Shown: in pieces, positions 54,441 to 63,842 of the stretch | Numbering within the stretch: the stretch's first letter is position 1 | How the letters are laid out: every line of letters begins with the position of its first letter | Assembly: GCA_019359595.1 (NCBI GenBank) | Contig: JAHHGZ010000038.1 | Coordinates: 25,663 to 89,662, forward strand | Length of the DNA: 64,000 bases | Reading direction: 5' to 3' | Source of the DNA: Cyanomargarita calcarea GSE-NOS-MK-12-04C | Lineage (GTDB): Bacteria; Cyanobacteriota; Cyanobacteriia; Cyanobacteriales; Nostocaceae | Translations under genes and position numbers: made by a program | Notes under the pieces: generated by a model | Told to the model about the DNA's origin: nothing | The model's database searches: none | Seen by the model: the letters and a program-made list of their open reading frames with translations, nothing else

Positions 54441-54514
54441 AAATCTTTTTTTATTTGGGTATAGAAACGAAATTTCGCATTTCCACTACTTGCCGATCCT
54501 TCTTTATCTATCCT

Positions 54515-54620
54515 GCTCACCGTTCTTTTTAATACCCCGGCCGTTCTTAGGGCCGACCGTTTTGAGTTGGGGTCCTGTATCCACATATATAAACCTACGA
54601 ATTCCTTCTTCCTTCTGGGA
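54515..54620 (+). repeat. dispersed intergenic element, copy C
   Basis: Shares with copy A the blocks GTTCTT, TTAATACCCCG, GACCGTTTTGAGTTGGGGTCC, TATCCACATATATAAACCT and CCTTCTTCCTTCT in the same order. It lies between the kinase gene and the PstS-like gene. Confidence 0.8.
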
Positions 54621-54649
54621 CATAGGTGATTTTTGTTTCTCGATTACAT

Positions 54650-56062
54650 TTAAAGCATCAGCGATAATATTTTATAAATCAGGCGAAATATTGACGTGAG
54701 GGCAACTGCTACTAAACCAGCGGCAACTGATAAAAGAACTACTTGCTGGATACTTAGCCCACCACGCACAAAAGGAACAAAAAATATAATTAAAAATGTA
54801 ATTCCAGAAATAATTAATAAATCAAATTTTTCAATCCAACGCCTAGCTTGAGCGAGAATTAATCCTCCTAAAATTAGGGCTGAAGCTGCTAAGGTAATTA
54901 TTGGGTTTTTCAGCAGACTAAAAAGAGCGATCGCAATTAATCCACCTTGGAACCCACTAAATGCAGAACCGATTAAAATTTCCGCCGTTGAAAATGCTTT
55001 GCGAGTTGATACTGGTGCGATAGCATTTGTAGCGGGTGGGGAAAGCGGAGAAATTGGTTGCCCAGGGGGTGTTGGTGGCTTAAGTTGTGTATCTGGTACC
55101 AACTGCGGTGTTTTGTTTGTAAGACTATCTAATACGTTTTGGGCTGACTGAAAGCGCTCCTTGGCTGCAGGTAGGAGCATTTTGTCTAAAATATCAGCTA
55201 GATGCTGACTGACACTAACGTGCGCTCGCCAATTCCATTGATTACTGTAACCATCAAATAATTCAGTTGCTTCTTTCCCTGTGAGTAAAGTAATAAGAGT
55301 TACTGCTAATGCGTATAAATCTGTAGAAGGAAATACCTGTCCACCAGCCATCTGTTCTGGTGGGGCAAATCCCATCGAATAAATGCCAGTAGAAGAACCA
55401 GCGGAGGCAGATGGAACATTTGTTACTTGTTTTACTGCACCAAAATCAAGCAAGAAAAGTTTTCCCCTGCGATCGCGCATGATGTTGGAGGGTTTAATGT
55501 CACGATGGATAGAGCCATTTTCATGCACAAACTTTAGTACTTTGAGTATTTCTCGCAATACTTCCAAAACCTCTGCTTCGGAAAACTTCCCCTTTTGAGC
55601 TAATTCTTCCTCAAGGTTTAGTCCATTGATATATTCCTGAACTAAATAAAATAACTGGTCTTGCTTCTCTCCTTGCCAGCTATTAACAGTTAATTCAAAA
55701 AAAGCAAATAAATCGGGAATTTGATCGTGTTGATTGCCTAGTTCTGCTAATACTTCGGCTTCTCGTTCAAATAGTTTCTGCGCCAGTTCCATCTGAGTCG
55801 GAGTTAAATTCCCCGCTGGTAGGAACTGCTTTACTACACATTGACGCATTCCAGGAATCAAGCGATCGCGTGCTAAAAAAGCCGCTCCGAATCCACCCCG
55901 TCCCAACAGCTTAATTGGTAAATAACGACCGCTTAAAATTAGCGGCATTCCGCAAGTTGTACAGTATTTTTGCTGTACTGTTCTCAAGGTTGCGTTATCA
56001 TCTAAATCTGTAAAATAGTTTAGCGGACGGGTACAGCCTGGACGAGTGCAGTAAACTTCCAT
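54650..56062 (-). CDS. Ser/Thr protein kinase with 4-Cys prefix and membrane tail
   Basis: A 470-residue Hanks-type kinase. The N-terminal zinc-ribbon-like prefix has four cysteines in two pairs (YCTRPGC and YCTTCG). The kinase domain shows the glycine loop (LGRGGFGAAF), catalytic loop IHRDIKPSNIM and LDFGAVKQV; the Val-Val-Lys lysine is in CVVKQFL. The C-terminal about 110 residues contain four hydrophobic segments, so the enzyme is membrane-bound with a cytoplasmic kinase. Downstream on the same strand are two PstS-like proteins, possible sensory partners. Confidence 0.92.
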   Translation of the reverse strand: MEVYCTRPGCTRPLNYFTDLDDNATLRTVQQKYCTTCGMPLILSGRYLPIKLLGRGGFGAAFLARDRLIPGMRQCVVKQFLPAGNLTPTQMELAQKLFEREAEVLAELGNQHDQIPDLFAFFELTVNSWQGEKQDQLFYLVQEYINGLNLEEELAQKGKFSEAEVLEVLREILKVLKFVHENGSIHRDIKPSNIMRDRRGKLFLLDFGAVKQVTNVPSASAGSSTGIYSMGFAPPEQMAGGQVFPSTDLYALAVTLITLLTGKEATELFDGYSNQWNWRAHVSVSQHLADILDKMLLPAAKERFQSAQNVLDSLTNKTPQLVPDTQLKPPTPPGQPISPLSPPATNAIAPVSTRKAFSTAEILIGSAFSGFQGGLIAIALFSLLKNPIITLAASALILGGLILAQARRWIEKFDLLIISGITFLIIFFVPFVRGGLSIQQVVLLSVAAGLVAVALTSIFRLIYKILSLML

Positions 56063-56146
56063 ATTAGTTATTCAGTCATTAGTCATTAGTCACTAGTCAT
56101 TAGTCACTAGTCATTGGACTATTAACTATTGACTACTGACCAAATT

Positions 56147-57157
56147 TTAACTTTCGCTCCCGTTAGATGTTGCTGCATCCAAAACACTTACCGCAAGGTT
56201 TTTGTGTGATGATTTTAACACATTTTCATTCCATCCAGGTGTAGCAAACTGAGGCAAAATTTCTCGACTAAAGGCTTCTGCGGCTTTGGATCTGTACCGA
56301 TTGGGATTGAAAATCAACCACAGAGTTCGCTTGACAATCACACCGTCAATGGGTGTACGGTGTAGCACGCCCATTTGCAGTTCTTTGGCAATGGCACTGG
56401 TGGAGACAAATGCTGCTCCTAGACCTGATTGCACGGCATTTTTAATTGCTTCAATGGAATTTAATTCCATTTCGACTTTCAAACGCCTTGTATCAATCTC
56501 ACAGCGTGCTAGTACCTGGTCAATTACCTTGCGAATAGTCGATTGTGAATCAAGAGAGATGAATTGTAGTTTGTATAAATCTTCTCTTTGAATTGTTTGA
56601 AGTTTGGCGAAGGGATGGAATACAGGTAAAATCAGAGCCAGTTCATCGTCAGCGTAAGGAACAATTTCCAAAGATTCCGACAACTCGCCGGGAATTTCAC
56701 CACCGATGATTGCCAAATCCACTTGTCCATTGGCGACACTCCATGCCGTGCGGCGGGTTGAGTGAACGTGCAATTGCACCGCCACATCGGGATATTTTTG
56801 GCGGAACATCCCAATCATCCTCGGCAACAAATAGGTGCCAGTTGTTTGCGATGCGCCGACAATTAAAGTACCACCTTGGAGATTTTGTAAATCCTCAATG
56901 GCACGACAAGTTTCTTGGCATAAGCTGAGGATTTTTTCCCCATAACTCAGAAGTAGATGCCCTGCTTCAGTTAATTGGGCGCGACGTCCTCCACGATCGA
57001 ATAAGGGAACATCCAATTGCCGCTCGAGGTTTTGCACTTGCAAACTTACAGCAGGTTGGGAGACGTAGAGGCTATCAGCGGCACGCTTGAAGCTCCCTTC
57101 TGCAGCGATCGCTTTGAGAATACGTAACTGATCTAAAGTGAAAGGAAGGTCAGACAT
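56147..57157 (-). CDS. rbcR: LysR-type regulator, RbcR/CmpR group
   Basis: A 336-residue LysR regulator. The N-terminal winged helix ([38 protein letters not shown]) and the effector domain ([20 protein letters not shown]) match the cyanobacterial RbcR/CmpR/NdhR group, which controls Calvin-cycle and carbon-uptake genes in response to metabolites such as 2-phosphoglycolate or 2-oxoglutarate. It is divergent from the NnrU-like gene, followed by ndhF and ndhD, an order I recall from Anabaena sp. PCC 7120, where the regulator is named RbcR. The name is inferred from this context. Confidence 0.82.
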   Translation of the reverse strand: MSDLPFTLDQLRILKAIAAEGSFKRAADSLYVSQPAVSLQVQNLERQLDVPLFDRGGRRAQLTEAGHLLLSYGEKILSLCQETCRAIEDLQNLQGGTLIVGASQTTGTYLLPRMIGMFRQKYPDVAVQLHVHSTRRTAWSVANGQVDLAIIGGEIPGELSESLEIVPYADDELALILPVFHPFAKLQTIQREDLYKLQFISLDSQSTIRKVIDQVLARCEIDTRRLKVEMELNSIEAIKNAVQSGLGAAFVSTSAIAKELQMGVLHRTPIDGVIVKRTLWLIFNPNRYRSKAAEAFSREILPQFATPGWNENVLKSSHKNLAVSVLDAATSNGSES

Positions 57158-57347
57158 AAGGCTAAACCCACTAACAGGAAACGAGCAATTTTTTTGAACG
57201 CAACAAATCTACGATGATTTCTTGCATCTTAAGCTTGGAGGCTTTAATCGAAGAAGATAGTCGCACAACACCTTGACTAAAGTCCCCTTTTGAATACTTT
57301 GTGGTATTGGTTGTACTGATAATGGTTTTCTTTAGATTACTTCACCT

Positions 57348-58070
57348 ATGTATATGATGTTGCCAGCTTGGTTAACCCCCAGTCATTTTGTCATATTGGG
57401 GCTACTCTTGGGTTTTGCTTTAGCCCATAGTGGAGGTGCAGCATTCCGCCCAACAGCAGAAAAACTCATCGGGCCAAGGCTTTACCGTATTTTATTTGCG
57501 CTAGTTAGCCTCCCGTTGGCTGTCATCTTAATTATTTACTTTTTTAACCATCGTTATGATGGTTTGCAGCTTTGGCAAGTACAAGGCGTACCAGGAGTGC
57601 AGCCATTAGTTTGGGTTTTGTCAGCGATTTCGTTTTTGTTTTTGTATCCCGCTACATTCAATCTACTAGAAGTTGCTGCCATCCAAAAGCCGGAAGTTCA
57701 CCTGTATGAAACCGGAATTGTTCGTATTACTCGCCATCCCCAGATGGTGGGGCAGCTAATTTGGTGTATTGCCCATACCATGTGGCTGGGTACAACTTTT
57801 ACCTTGGTTACCTCCATCGGCTTGGTATTACACCATTTATTTGGGGTTTGGCATGGCGATCGCCGTTTAAGCCAGCGTTATGGTGAAGCCTTTGAAGTCG
57901 CGAAGCAGCGTACTAGCATCATACCTTTTAAGGCAATTCTCGACGGTCGTCAATCTCTCAAATGGCAGGAATTTTTGCGTTTCGCGTATTTAGGAGTTGC
58001 TATTTTTATTGCTCTACTTTGGTGGTCGCACCCCCTGTTAATGGATGCCACTAGTAGGATAAAGTGGTAA
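57348..58070 (+). CDS. NnrU family membrane protein (Z-ISO-like)
   Basis: A 240-residue integral membrane protein with about six helices. Family motifs: LAHSGGAAFRP near the start, RHPQMVGQLIWCIAHTMW in the middle, GDRRLSQRYGEAFEVAKQRTSIIPF later. The histidines could bind haem. The plant member of this family is 15-cis-zeta-carotene isomerase, so a carotenoid role is plausible; bacterial members were first linked to nitric oxide metabolism. Its promoter faces the LysR gene. Confidence 0.83.
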   Translation: MYMMLPAWLTPSHFVILGLLLGFALAHSGGAAFRPTAEKLIGPRLYRILFALVSLPLAVILIIYFFNHRYDGLQLWQVQGVPGVQPLVWVLSAISFLFLYPATFNLLEVAAIQKPEVHLYETGIVRITRHPQMVGQLIWCIAHTMWLGTTFTLVTSIGLVLHHLFGVWHGDRRLSQRYGEAFEVAKQRTSIIPFKAILDGRQSLKWQEFLRFAYLGVAIFIALLWWSHPLLMDATSRIKW

Positions 58071-59094
58071 ACTAAAGCGATCCCCATTTACCCGCAGTTG
58101 ATACCAAATTGGTAGTTTCATCTCATCAATTCCTATGGGATTAATGTACGATAAAATCAAACAGGTGTCCGTGGGGTGTTTATATTGGGTTTAATAAATT
58201 ATATTTGGTAATTGCTTGTCAAGGGGCGAACCTTGTAGGAAGTCGCTAACCTAGCCTTCAAGAAGCCACCCAATGAAAAAGATTATTATCCCTATGCTAC
58301 TTTCTTCTGGGAAGCTGTTTTTCAGCCAGCATAGCGCATATGATGAAGGGATTGGTCAATCAATCAATTTTGGAGCCAAGGATTTACAACTTTGGATTTA
58401 TTCCCTAGTTTAGACTAGAGGCTTGAAACTTTTTTTGAGCCAATGGTTTTGAATTATTCAATCTAAAATCTAAATAATGGTTGCCTTTCTTCTCTAAGGG
58501 TCATTGACAAATTGTTTAGAATTAGTTTTCAATTGCAACTACTGTTTACTGTTTGTTGAAAATCAAAAAAAGCCAGCGCGAAATTGACGGTGGCTTTTTT
58601 ATCAGAGTAATAACATCAAAGTTAAATTTTTACACAAGTAAATGGACATAAATTAACCAAACAAAAAAACGTTTCTCAGGCGACTCGCTGCCCTACTAAA
58701 CAGCGAACAGTTGCAAATATTTATCAGTTAATAGGTGTTGGCTCAAGGACATATTGCCCCACCAACGCCAAACACTTATAAGATGGGGACTTAAACCCTG
58801 TATAAAAGAAACTGATAAGTGTTAATGTTTTGCTTAACTAAACCCTTGTGAAAGCAAAAAGTTTGAAAGTCTGGGGTTTGCCTTGTTGGCGTAGCTCCAA
58901 TTCCTATGCCGATTCGTGCGGAATCTCAGAATTTTTTCAGACAGCTTGAAACCAGTTGAGTATATAAAGGTTTAATTATGTCCATATACTTTGTTGTTTG
59001 TGTCCCAGGTTAGGAAAATGGCAGTTTATAAGCTCCCACTTCCTCCTGCCGATCGCTCGTTTGATATCAAATCCTTATATTCTTTAGAGGCGTC
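58071..59094. other. 1-kb region without a protein gene
   Basis: No good ORF in either strand. It holds a clear intrinsic terminator at 58566-58600. Upstream of it, about 58150-58290 has several short complementary segments (GGGGTG/CACCC type) and may encode a structured RNA. The right third is the thioredoxin-like gene's leader. I cannot identify a known RNA family. Confidence 0.45.
58566..58600 (+). terminator. intrinsic terminator
   Basis: AAAAAAGCCA (58566-58575) pairs perfectly with TGGCTTTTTT (58591-58600), giving a stem ending in a T-run on either strand. It is 500 bp past the NnrU-like gene, which suggests an unannotated transcript or a very long 3' UTR. Confidence 0.75.
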
Positions 59095-59484
59095 ATGGTG
59101 TTGTCGGTAAGTGAGCGGACATTTACTCAAGAAGTTTTAGAATCTCCAATTCCTGTTTTGGTATATTTTGAAGCGCCTTGGTGCGGTTTGTGTCGGATAG
59201 TACATCCGCTGTTATTGCAATTTGAAGCTACTTGCAAAGAGAAAATTAAGTTAGTTGGAATAAACGCCGATGATAATTTTAGACTTTCTAACACTTATCG
59301 ACTCAAGTCACTGCCGACTTTAATATTGGTAGACAATGGCGTTGTCCAAAAGCGCCTGGACTGTTTTCGCAGCAGAGATGATTTACGTCTGGCACTAGAA
59401 GAAATTAAGTTAAATCACACCAAAGAGTCAAAAACTTATAACATTCCGAAAACATCTGATTTGGTTGCTGTTCAGCGGGAATAG
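59095..59484 (+). CDS. thioredoxin-like protein
   Basis: A 129-residue thioredoxin-fold protein. The active site is WCGLC instead of the common WCGPC (residues 28-32), and the cis-proline is in LKSLPTLILV. The Leu in place of Pro should alter redox potential. A short C-terminal extension beyond the fold (about residues 108-129) is unique. It lies between the NnrU-like gene and ndhF1; this thioredoxin's partner is unknown. AGAGG lies just before the start. Confidence 0.87.
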   Translation: MVLSVSERTFTQEVLESPIPVLVYFEAPWCGLCRIVHPLLLQFEATCKEKIKLVGINADDNFRLSNTYRLKSLPTLILVDNGVVQKRLDCFRSRDDLRLALEEIKLNHTKESKTYNIPKTSDLVAVQRE

Positions 59485-59504
59485 TTAGAAAAGGCAAACA
59501 GTCT

Positions 59505-59635
59505 TAGGCACTTGAAGAAGGAAGAAGGAGGAGGTTTCGACCTGTGGATTGGGACGCTGACGCTAACTCAAAACGGGCGACCTGTTTCTTGTGGGGGTAT
59601 TAAAGCCCCTGCTGCCGGAGAGATAAACTAACAAC
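59505..59635 (-). repeat. dispersed intergenic element, copy D
   Basis: Read on the minus strand it gives TTTAATACCCCC, AGGTCGCCCGTTTTGAGTT, CCAATCCACA, AAACCTCC and CTTCTTCCTTCTTC in the same order as copies A and C, with some extra bases after GAGTT. Confidence 0.75.
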
Positions 59636-59731
59636 TCTTAAAAGTCAATAGTCCAAAGGGAATGTTTATTGCTGAAGTTGTGGACTATTAAAACGGCACA
59701 AATGTCATCAAATCTAAAGCTCAGGTTAATA

Positions 59732-59764
59732 ACCCCACCCAACTACCGTCGGGTGGGGTATTTT
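59732..59764 (+). terminator. terminator upstream of ndhF1
   Basis: ACCCCACCC pairs with GGGTGGGGT around a short loop, followed by ATTTTA. It most likely ends the thioredoxin-like transcript, about 75 bp before ndhF1. Confidence 0.75.
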
Positions 59765-59839
59765 ATGCTAGAAGGTGTGTGTCACAATTATTAACAGTTC
59801 CGACAAGTTCGTCAAGAATTCAAAAAGTAGGCGTCAGTG

Positions 59840-61927
59840 ATGGAAGTAATCTATCAGTATGCCTGGCTGATTCCAGTTTTTCCTCTTCTAGGAGCAACGC
59901 TGGTCGGTCTAGGATTAATATCTTTTAATCAGGTGACTAATCGCCTGCGGCAGTTGAATGCAGTGTTGATTATCTCCCTAATGGGAGTGGCAATGGGACT
60001 ATCTATTGCCTTGTTGTGGAGTCAAATTCAAGGGCACCCAACCTATACCTACAACATAGAATGGGCATCTGCAGGCAGCTTTCACCTCAACATGGGGTAC
60101 ACTGTTGACCACCTGACAGCCCTAATGTTGGTGATTGTGACGACTGTAGCCTTGTTAGTCATGATATATACCGATGGCTACATGGCTCACGACCCAGGAT
60201 ATGCCCGGTTTTATGCATATCTGAGCTTGTTTGGCTCTTCCATGCTGGGTTTGGTAGTCAGTCCGAACCTAGTACAGATTTATATCTTCTGGGAACTGGT
60301 CGGGATGTGTTCCTACTTGCTGGTCGGCTTTTGGTACGATCGCAAGTCAGCAGCAGATGCTTGTCAAAAAGCGTTTGTGGTCAACCGCGTGGGTGACTTT
60401 GGTTTGTTGTTGGGAATTCTCGGCTTATTCTGGGCAACAGGCAGCTTTGACTTTCAGATTATGGGCTCGCGCCTCGCGGAACTGGTGCAAAACGGTTCTA
60501 TAAGCAATGGTCTGGCTGTCCTGTTTGCGATTTTGGTTTTCCTCGGCCCAGTTGCGAAATCGGCACAATTCCCCCTTCACGTCTGGCTACCAGACGCAAT
60601 GGAAGGTCCCACCCCCATCAGCGCCTTAATTCACGCGGCGACGATGGTAGCGGCGGGTGTTTTCCTGATTGCTCGGATGTATCCACTGTTTGAACATATC
60701 CCAGCGGCAATGAACGTAATTGCCTGCACTGGAGCATTTACAGCGTTTTTGGGTGCAACAATTGCGATTACTCAAAACGACATCAAAAAAGGTTTGGCTT
60801 ACTCCACCATTTCCCAACTCGGTTACATGGTGATGGCGATGGGAGTAGGGGCTTATAGTGCTGGACTATTCCACCTCATGACCCACGCCTACTTTAAGGC
60901 AATGTTGTTCCTCGGTTCCGGTTCCGTGATTCACGGGATGGAAGGGGTTGTCGGTCATGACCCCGCATTGGCACAGGATATGCGGTTAATGGGTGGACTG
61001 CGGAAATATATGCCCGTTACTAGCATTACCTTCTTTATTGGTTGCGTGGCAATTTCCGGTATTCCCCCCTTTGCTGGGTTCTGGTCAAAAGATGAAATTC
61101 TTGGTGCGGCATTTGCAGCTAACCCACTTCTTTGGTTTGTAGGTTACTTGACTGCTGGTATCACCGCTTTCTATATGTTCCGGATGTACTTCTCCACATT
61201 TGAAGGCAAATTCCGGGGTACAGATAAGAAAATCATCCAAAAACTGAAGTCAACAGCAACTATTCTCCTAGAGTCACAAGCACTAGCGCCTAATTTTGGT
61301 CCTGGAGCAATGAAACAAGGAGAATTAGCTGCTACAGGCGACCACCACAACGACTCCCACGGACATCACAGCGATACTCCTCACGAGTCACCCTGGACGA
61401 TGACCTTACCCTTGGCGTTGTTGGCGATTCCTTCGATGTTGATTGGTTTGGTAGGTACTCCTTTTGCTAACTACTTCGAGGAGTTTATTCACTCACCTAG
61501 CGAAACCCTCGCCGAAGTCCTAGAAAAAGGTGCCCAATTCAACCCCGACGAGTTTTATGTCCTGGCGGGTGCGAGTGTGGGTATTTCCTTGATTGGGATT
61601 ACCTTGGCTTCCTTCATGTACTTATGGCGCAAAATCGACCCAGCCGCGATCGCCAACAAAATCAAACCACTTTACGAGCTATCTCTCAACAAGTGGTACT
61701 TTGATGACATTTATCATCGCGTCTTTGTCCTCGGCTTGCGTCGGATTGCCAGACAAGTCCTGGAAGTGGACTTTCGCGTTGTCGATGGTGCAGTTAACCT
61801 CACAGGTTTCTTTACCCTGGTCAGCGGCGAAGCTCTGAAATACGTAGAAAGCGGACGCGCCCAATTCTATGCCTTGATAGTGTTTGGAGCGGTCTTAGGC
61901 TTGGTAATTGTCTTTGGTGTAACCTAG
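59840..61927 (+). CDS. ndhF1: NAD(P)H-quinone oxidoreductase subunit NdhF1
   Basis: Proton-pumping membrane subunit of the NDH-1 complex in the thylakoid membrane, for respiration and cyclic electron flow. The 695-residue protein has the NuoL-type core (VVSPNLVQIYIFWELVGMCSYLLVGFW, GPTPISALIHAATMVAAGVFLIAR, LAYSTISQLGYMVMAMG) and a C-terminal lateral helix region. A His-rich loop (residues about 495-510, DHHNDSHGHHSD) lies before the last helices. It is followed by ndhD1. I infer the F1/D1 (NDH-1L) form from gene order and length; F3 or F4 forms belong to CO2-uptake complexes. Confidence 0.93.
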   Translation: MEVIYQYAWLIPVFPLLGATLVGLGLISFNQVTNRLRQLNAVLIISLMGVAMGLSIALLWSQIQGHPTYTYNIEWASAGSFHLNMGYTVDHLTALMLVIVTTVALLVMIYTDGYMAHDPGYARFYAYLSLFGSSMLGLVVSPNLVQIYIFWELVGMCSYLLVGFWYDRKSAADACQKAFVVNRVGDFGLLLGILGLFWATGSFDFQIMGSRLAELVQNGSISNGLAVLFAILVFLGPVAKSAQFPLHVWLPDAMEGPTPISALIHAATMVAAGVFLIARMYPLFEHIPAAMNVIACTGAFTAFLGATIAITQNDIKKGLAYSTISQLGYMVMAMGVGAYSAGLFHLMTHAYFKAMLFLGSGSVIHGMEGVVGHDPALAQDMRLMGGLRKYMPVTSITFFIGCVAISGIPPFAGFWSKDEILGAAFAANPLLWFVGYLTAGITAFYMFRMYFSTFEGKFRGTDKKIIQKLKSTATILLESQALAPNFGPGAMKQGELAATGDHHNDSHGHHSDTPHESPWTMTLPLALLAIPSMLIGLVGTPFANYFEEFIHSPSETLAEVLEKGAQFNPDEFYVLAGASVGISLIGITLASFMYLWRKIDPAAIANKIKPLYELSLNKWYFDDIYHRVFVLGLRRIARQVLEVDFRVVDGAVNLTGFFTLVSGEALKYVESGRAQFYALIVFGAVLGLVIVFGVT

Positions 61928-62215
61928 CGTACCAGAGTAGAGACGTAACATATTACGTCTCTACATCTATATTCCCATGTAGTACAAGAGAGTTCTTGCA
62001 ACAGAAGCCCAAAAATAAATAATTAACCGCACCCTCGACGCAGATGAAAAAGACTTTTGCAGTCTTGTCTAAGGATAGAGGTGGATGGGTGTATTTATCT
62101 GCCTTCATTTTTTTGTTAAATCAACCTGAGAAAGGAGCCTCCATCCCTAAAAAACTGCTACTTAATAGCTAGTAGCTGACAGCCGAACTTCATTTAAAGA
62201 GAACTGAGGACTTCG
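61928..62215. other. ndhF1-ndhD1 spacer
   Basis: About 290 bp with no ORF. A short inverted repeat (AGAGTAGAGACGTAA / TTACGTCTCTACATCT) directly after ndhF1 could end the transcript or stabilise it. A GAGAAAGGAGCC stretch lies some 90 bp before ndhD1, too far to be its ribosome binding site. Confidence 0.5.
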
Positions 62216-63787
62216 ATGAATACAGCTCATTTTCCCTGGCTGACCACAATAATCCTTTTTCCGATCGCGGCATCGCTGCTGCTGCCGTTCATCCCAGATA
62301 AGGAAGGCAAAACCGTCCGTTGGTACTCCCTTATCGTTGGGCTGATAGATTTTGCGTTGATTGTTTACGCTTTCTACACCCAGTACGACTTCTCCAACCC
62401 CGATCTCCAACTGGTGGAGAGTTATTCCTGGTTACCACAAATCGATTTGAATTGGTCAGTAGGGGCGGATGGTTTGTCCATGCCCCTAATTATTTTGACT
62501 GGATTCATTACCACTCTCGCGATTTTGGCTGCTTGGCCTGTAACCTTCAAGTCAAAACTGTTTTACTTTTTGATACTTGTCATGTACGGCGGTCAAATTG
62601 CCGTGTTCGCAGTCCAGGATATGCTACTTTTCTTCCTGGTGTGGGAACTAGAATTAGTCCCCATATACTTTTTGCTGTCAATTTGGGGTGGTAAAAAGCG
62701 TCAATACGCAGCAACTAAATTTATTTTATACACAGCAGGCGGTTCGCTGTTTATTTTGCTGTGTGGGCTGACAATGGGATTTTACGGCGGTACAGTCACA
62801 TTTGATATGCAGGCGATCGCTGCAAAAAATTTCCCCTTCAATCTTGAACTATTACTATATGCAGGGTTTTTGATTGCCTACGCTGTCAAGTTGCCCATCA
62901 TTCCCTTGCATACCTGGCTACCAGATGCCCACGGTGAAGCGACAGCTCCCGTACATATGTTACTGGCTGGTATTCTGTTGAAAATGGGCGGTTACGCCTT
63001 AATTCGGATGAATGCCCAAATGCTACCCGATGCTCACGCTTACTTTGCGCCAGCGTTGGTGATATTGGGGGTAGTAAATATTATCTACGCCGCATTGACA
63101 TCTTTTGCCCAACGCAACCTGAAGCGGAAAATCGCCTACTCTTCAATTTCGCACATGGGATTTGTCCTCATTGGGATTGCCTCCTTCACTGAGTTGGGTT
63201 TGAATGGGGCAGTGTTGCAAATGGTTTCCCACGGTTTAATTGGGGCCAGTTTGTTCTTTTTGGTGGGTGCAACTTACGACCGGACACACACCTTAATGCT
63301 GGATGAAATGGGCGGTGTTGGCAAGAGGATGGGTAAAATCTTCGCCATGTTTACTACCTGTTCAATGGCTTCCTTGGCACTCCCAGGAATGAGCGGTTTC
63401 GTCGCAGAATTGATGATATTTGTAGGATTTTCTTCTAGCGATGCCTACAGTCCCACATTTAAAATTATTGTAGTGTTCTTGATGGCAGTTGGCGTTATTT
63501 TAACTCCAATTTATTTGCTATCCATGCTACGAGAAATTTTCTACGGTGAAGAAAACGAGGAATTAGTTTCTCACCAAAAATTAATTGATGCTGAACCCCG
63601 CGAAGTCTTTATCATCGCTTGTTTGTTGATACCAATTATTGGCATTGGTTTGTATCCAAAACTTTTGACTCAAGTGTATGATTCTACGACCGTGCAATTA
63701 ACAGCAAGATTGCGTGATTCTGTGCCGACTTTGGCGCAGCATAAAGATGTCCCAGCTGTGTCGATGAATGCACCAAAGATTAAGTAA
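62216..63787 (+). CDS. ndhD1: NAD(P)H-quinone oxidoreductase subunit NdhD1
   Basis: Proton-pumping membrane subunit (NuoM-like) of NDH-1. The 523-residue protein has the expected antiporter-type core: [18 protein letters not shown] with the key Glu in helix 5, [47 protein letters not shown] and [14 protein letters not shown]. It follows ndhF1 on the same strand, the usual pairing in cyanobacteria for the NDH-1L complex. A terminator follows. Confidence 0.93.
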   Translation: MNTAHFPWLTTIILFPIAASLLLPFIPDKEGKTVRWYSLIVGLIDFALIVYAFYTQYDFSNPDLQLVESYSWLPQIDLNWSVGADGLSMPLIILTGFITTLAILAAWPVTFKSKLFYFLILVMYGGQIAVFAVQDMLLFFLVWELELVPIYFLLSIWGGKKRQYAATKFILYTAGGSLFILLCGLTMGFYGGTVTFDMQAIAAKNFPFNLELLLYAGFLIAYAVKLPIIPLHTWLPDAHGEATAPVHMLLAGILLKMGGYALIRMNAQMLPDAHAYFAPALVILGVVNIIYAALTSFAQRNLKRKIAYSSISHMGFVLIGIASFTELGLNGAVLQMVSHGLIGASLFFLVGATYDRTHTLMLDEMGGVGKRMGKIFAMFTTCSMASLALPGMSGFVAELMIFVGFSSSDAYSPTFKIIVVFLMAVGVILTPIYLLSMLREIFYGEENEELVSHQKLIDAEPREVFIIACLLIPIIGIGLYPKLLTQVYDSTTVQLTARLRDSVPTLAQHKDVPAVSMNAPKIK

Positions 63788-63814
63788 GGTTAATTTTTAC
63801 TTTATTTCTTTTAG

Positions 63815-63842
63815 GGGTGGGTTTTAAACCTGCCCTTTTTTT
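63815..63842 (+). terminator. terminator after ndhD1
   Basis: GGGTGGGTTT pairs (with two G-T wobbles) with AAACCTGCCC, followed directly by seven T residues; a classic intrinsic terminator. Confidence 0.85.

Larger units (their letters stand above)
59485..59839. other. thioredoxin-ndhF1 spacer
   Basis: About 355 bp containing dispersed element copy D (inverted) and a strong hairpin, but no ORF. The ndhF1 promoter is likely downstream of the hairpin. Confidence 0.6.
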
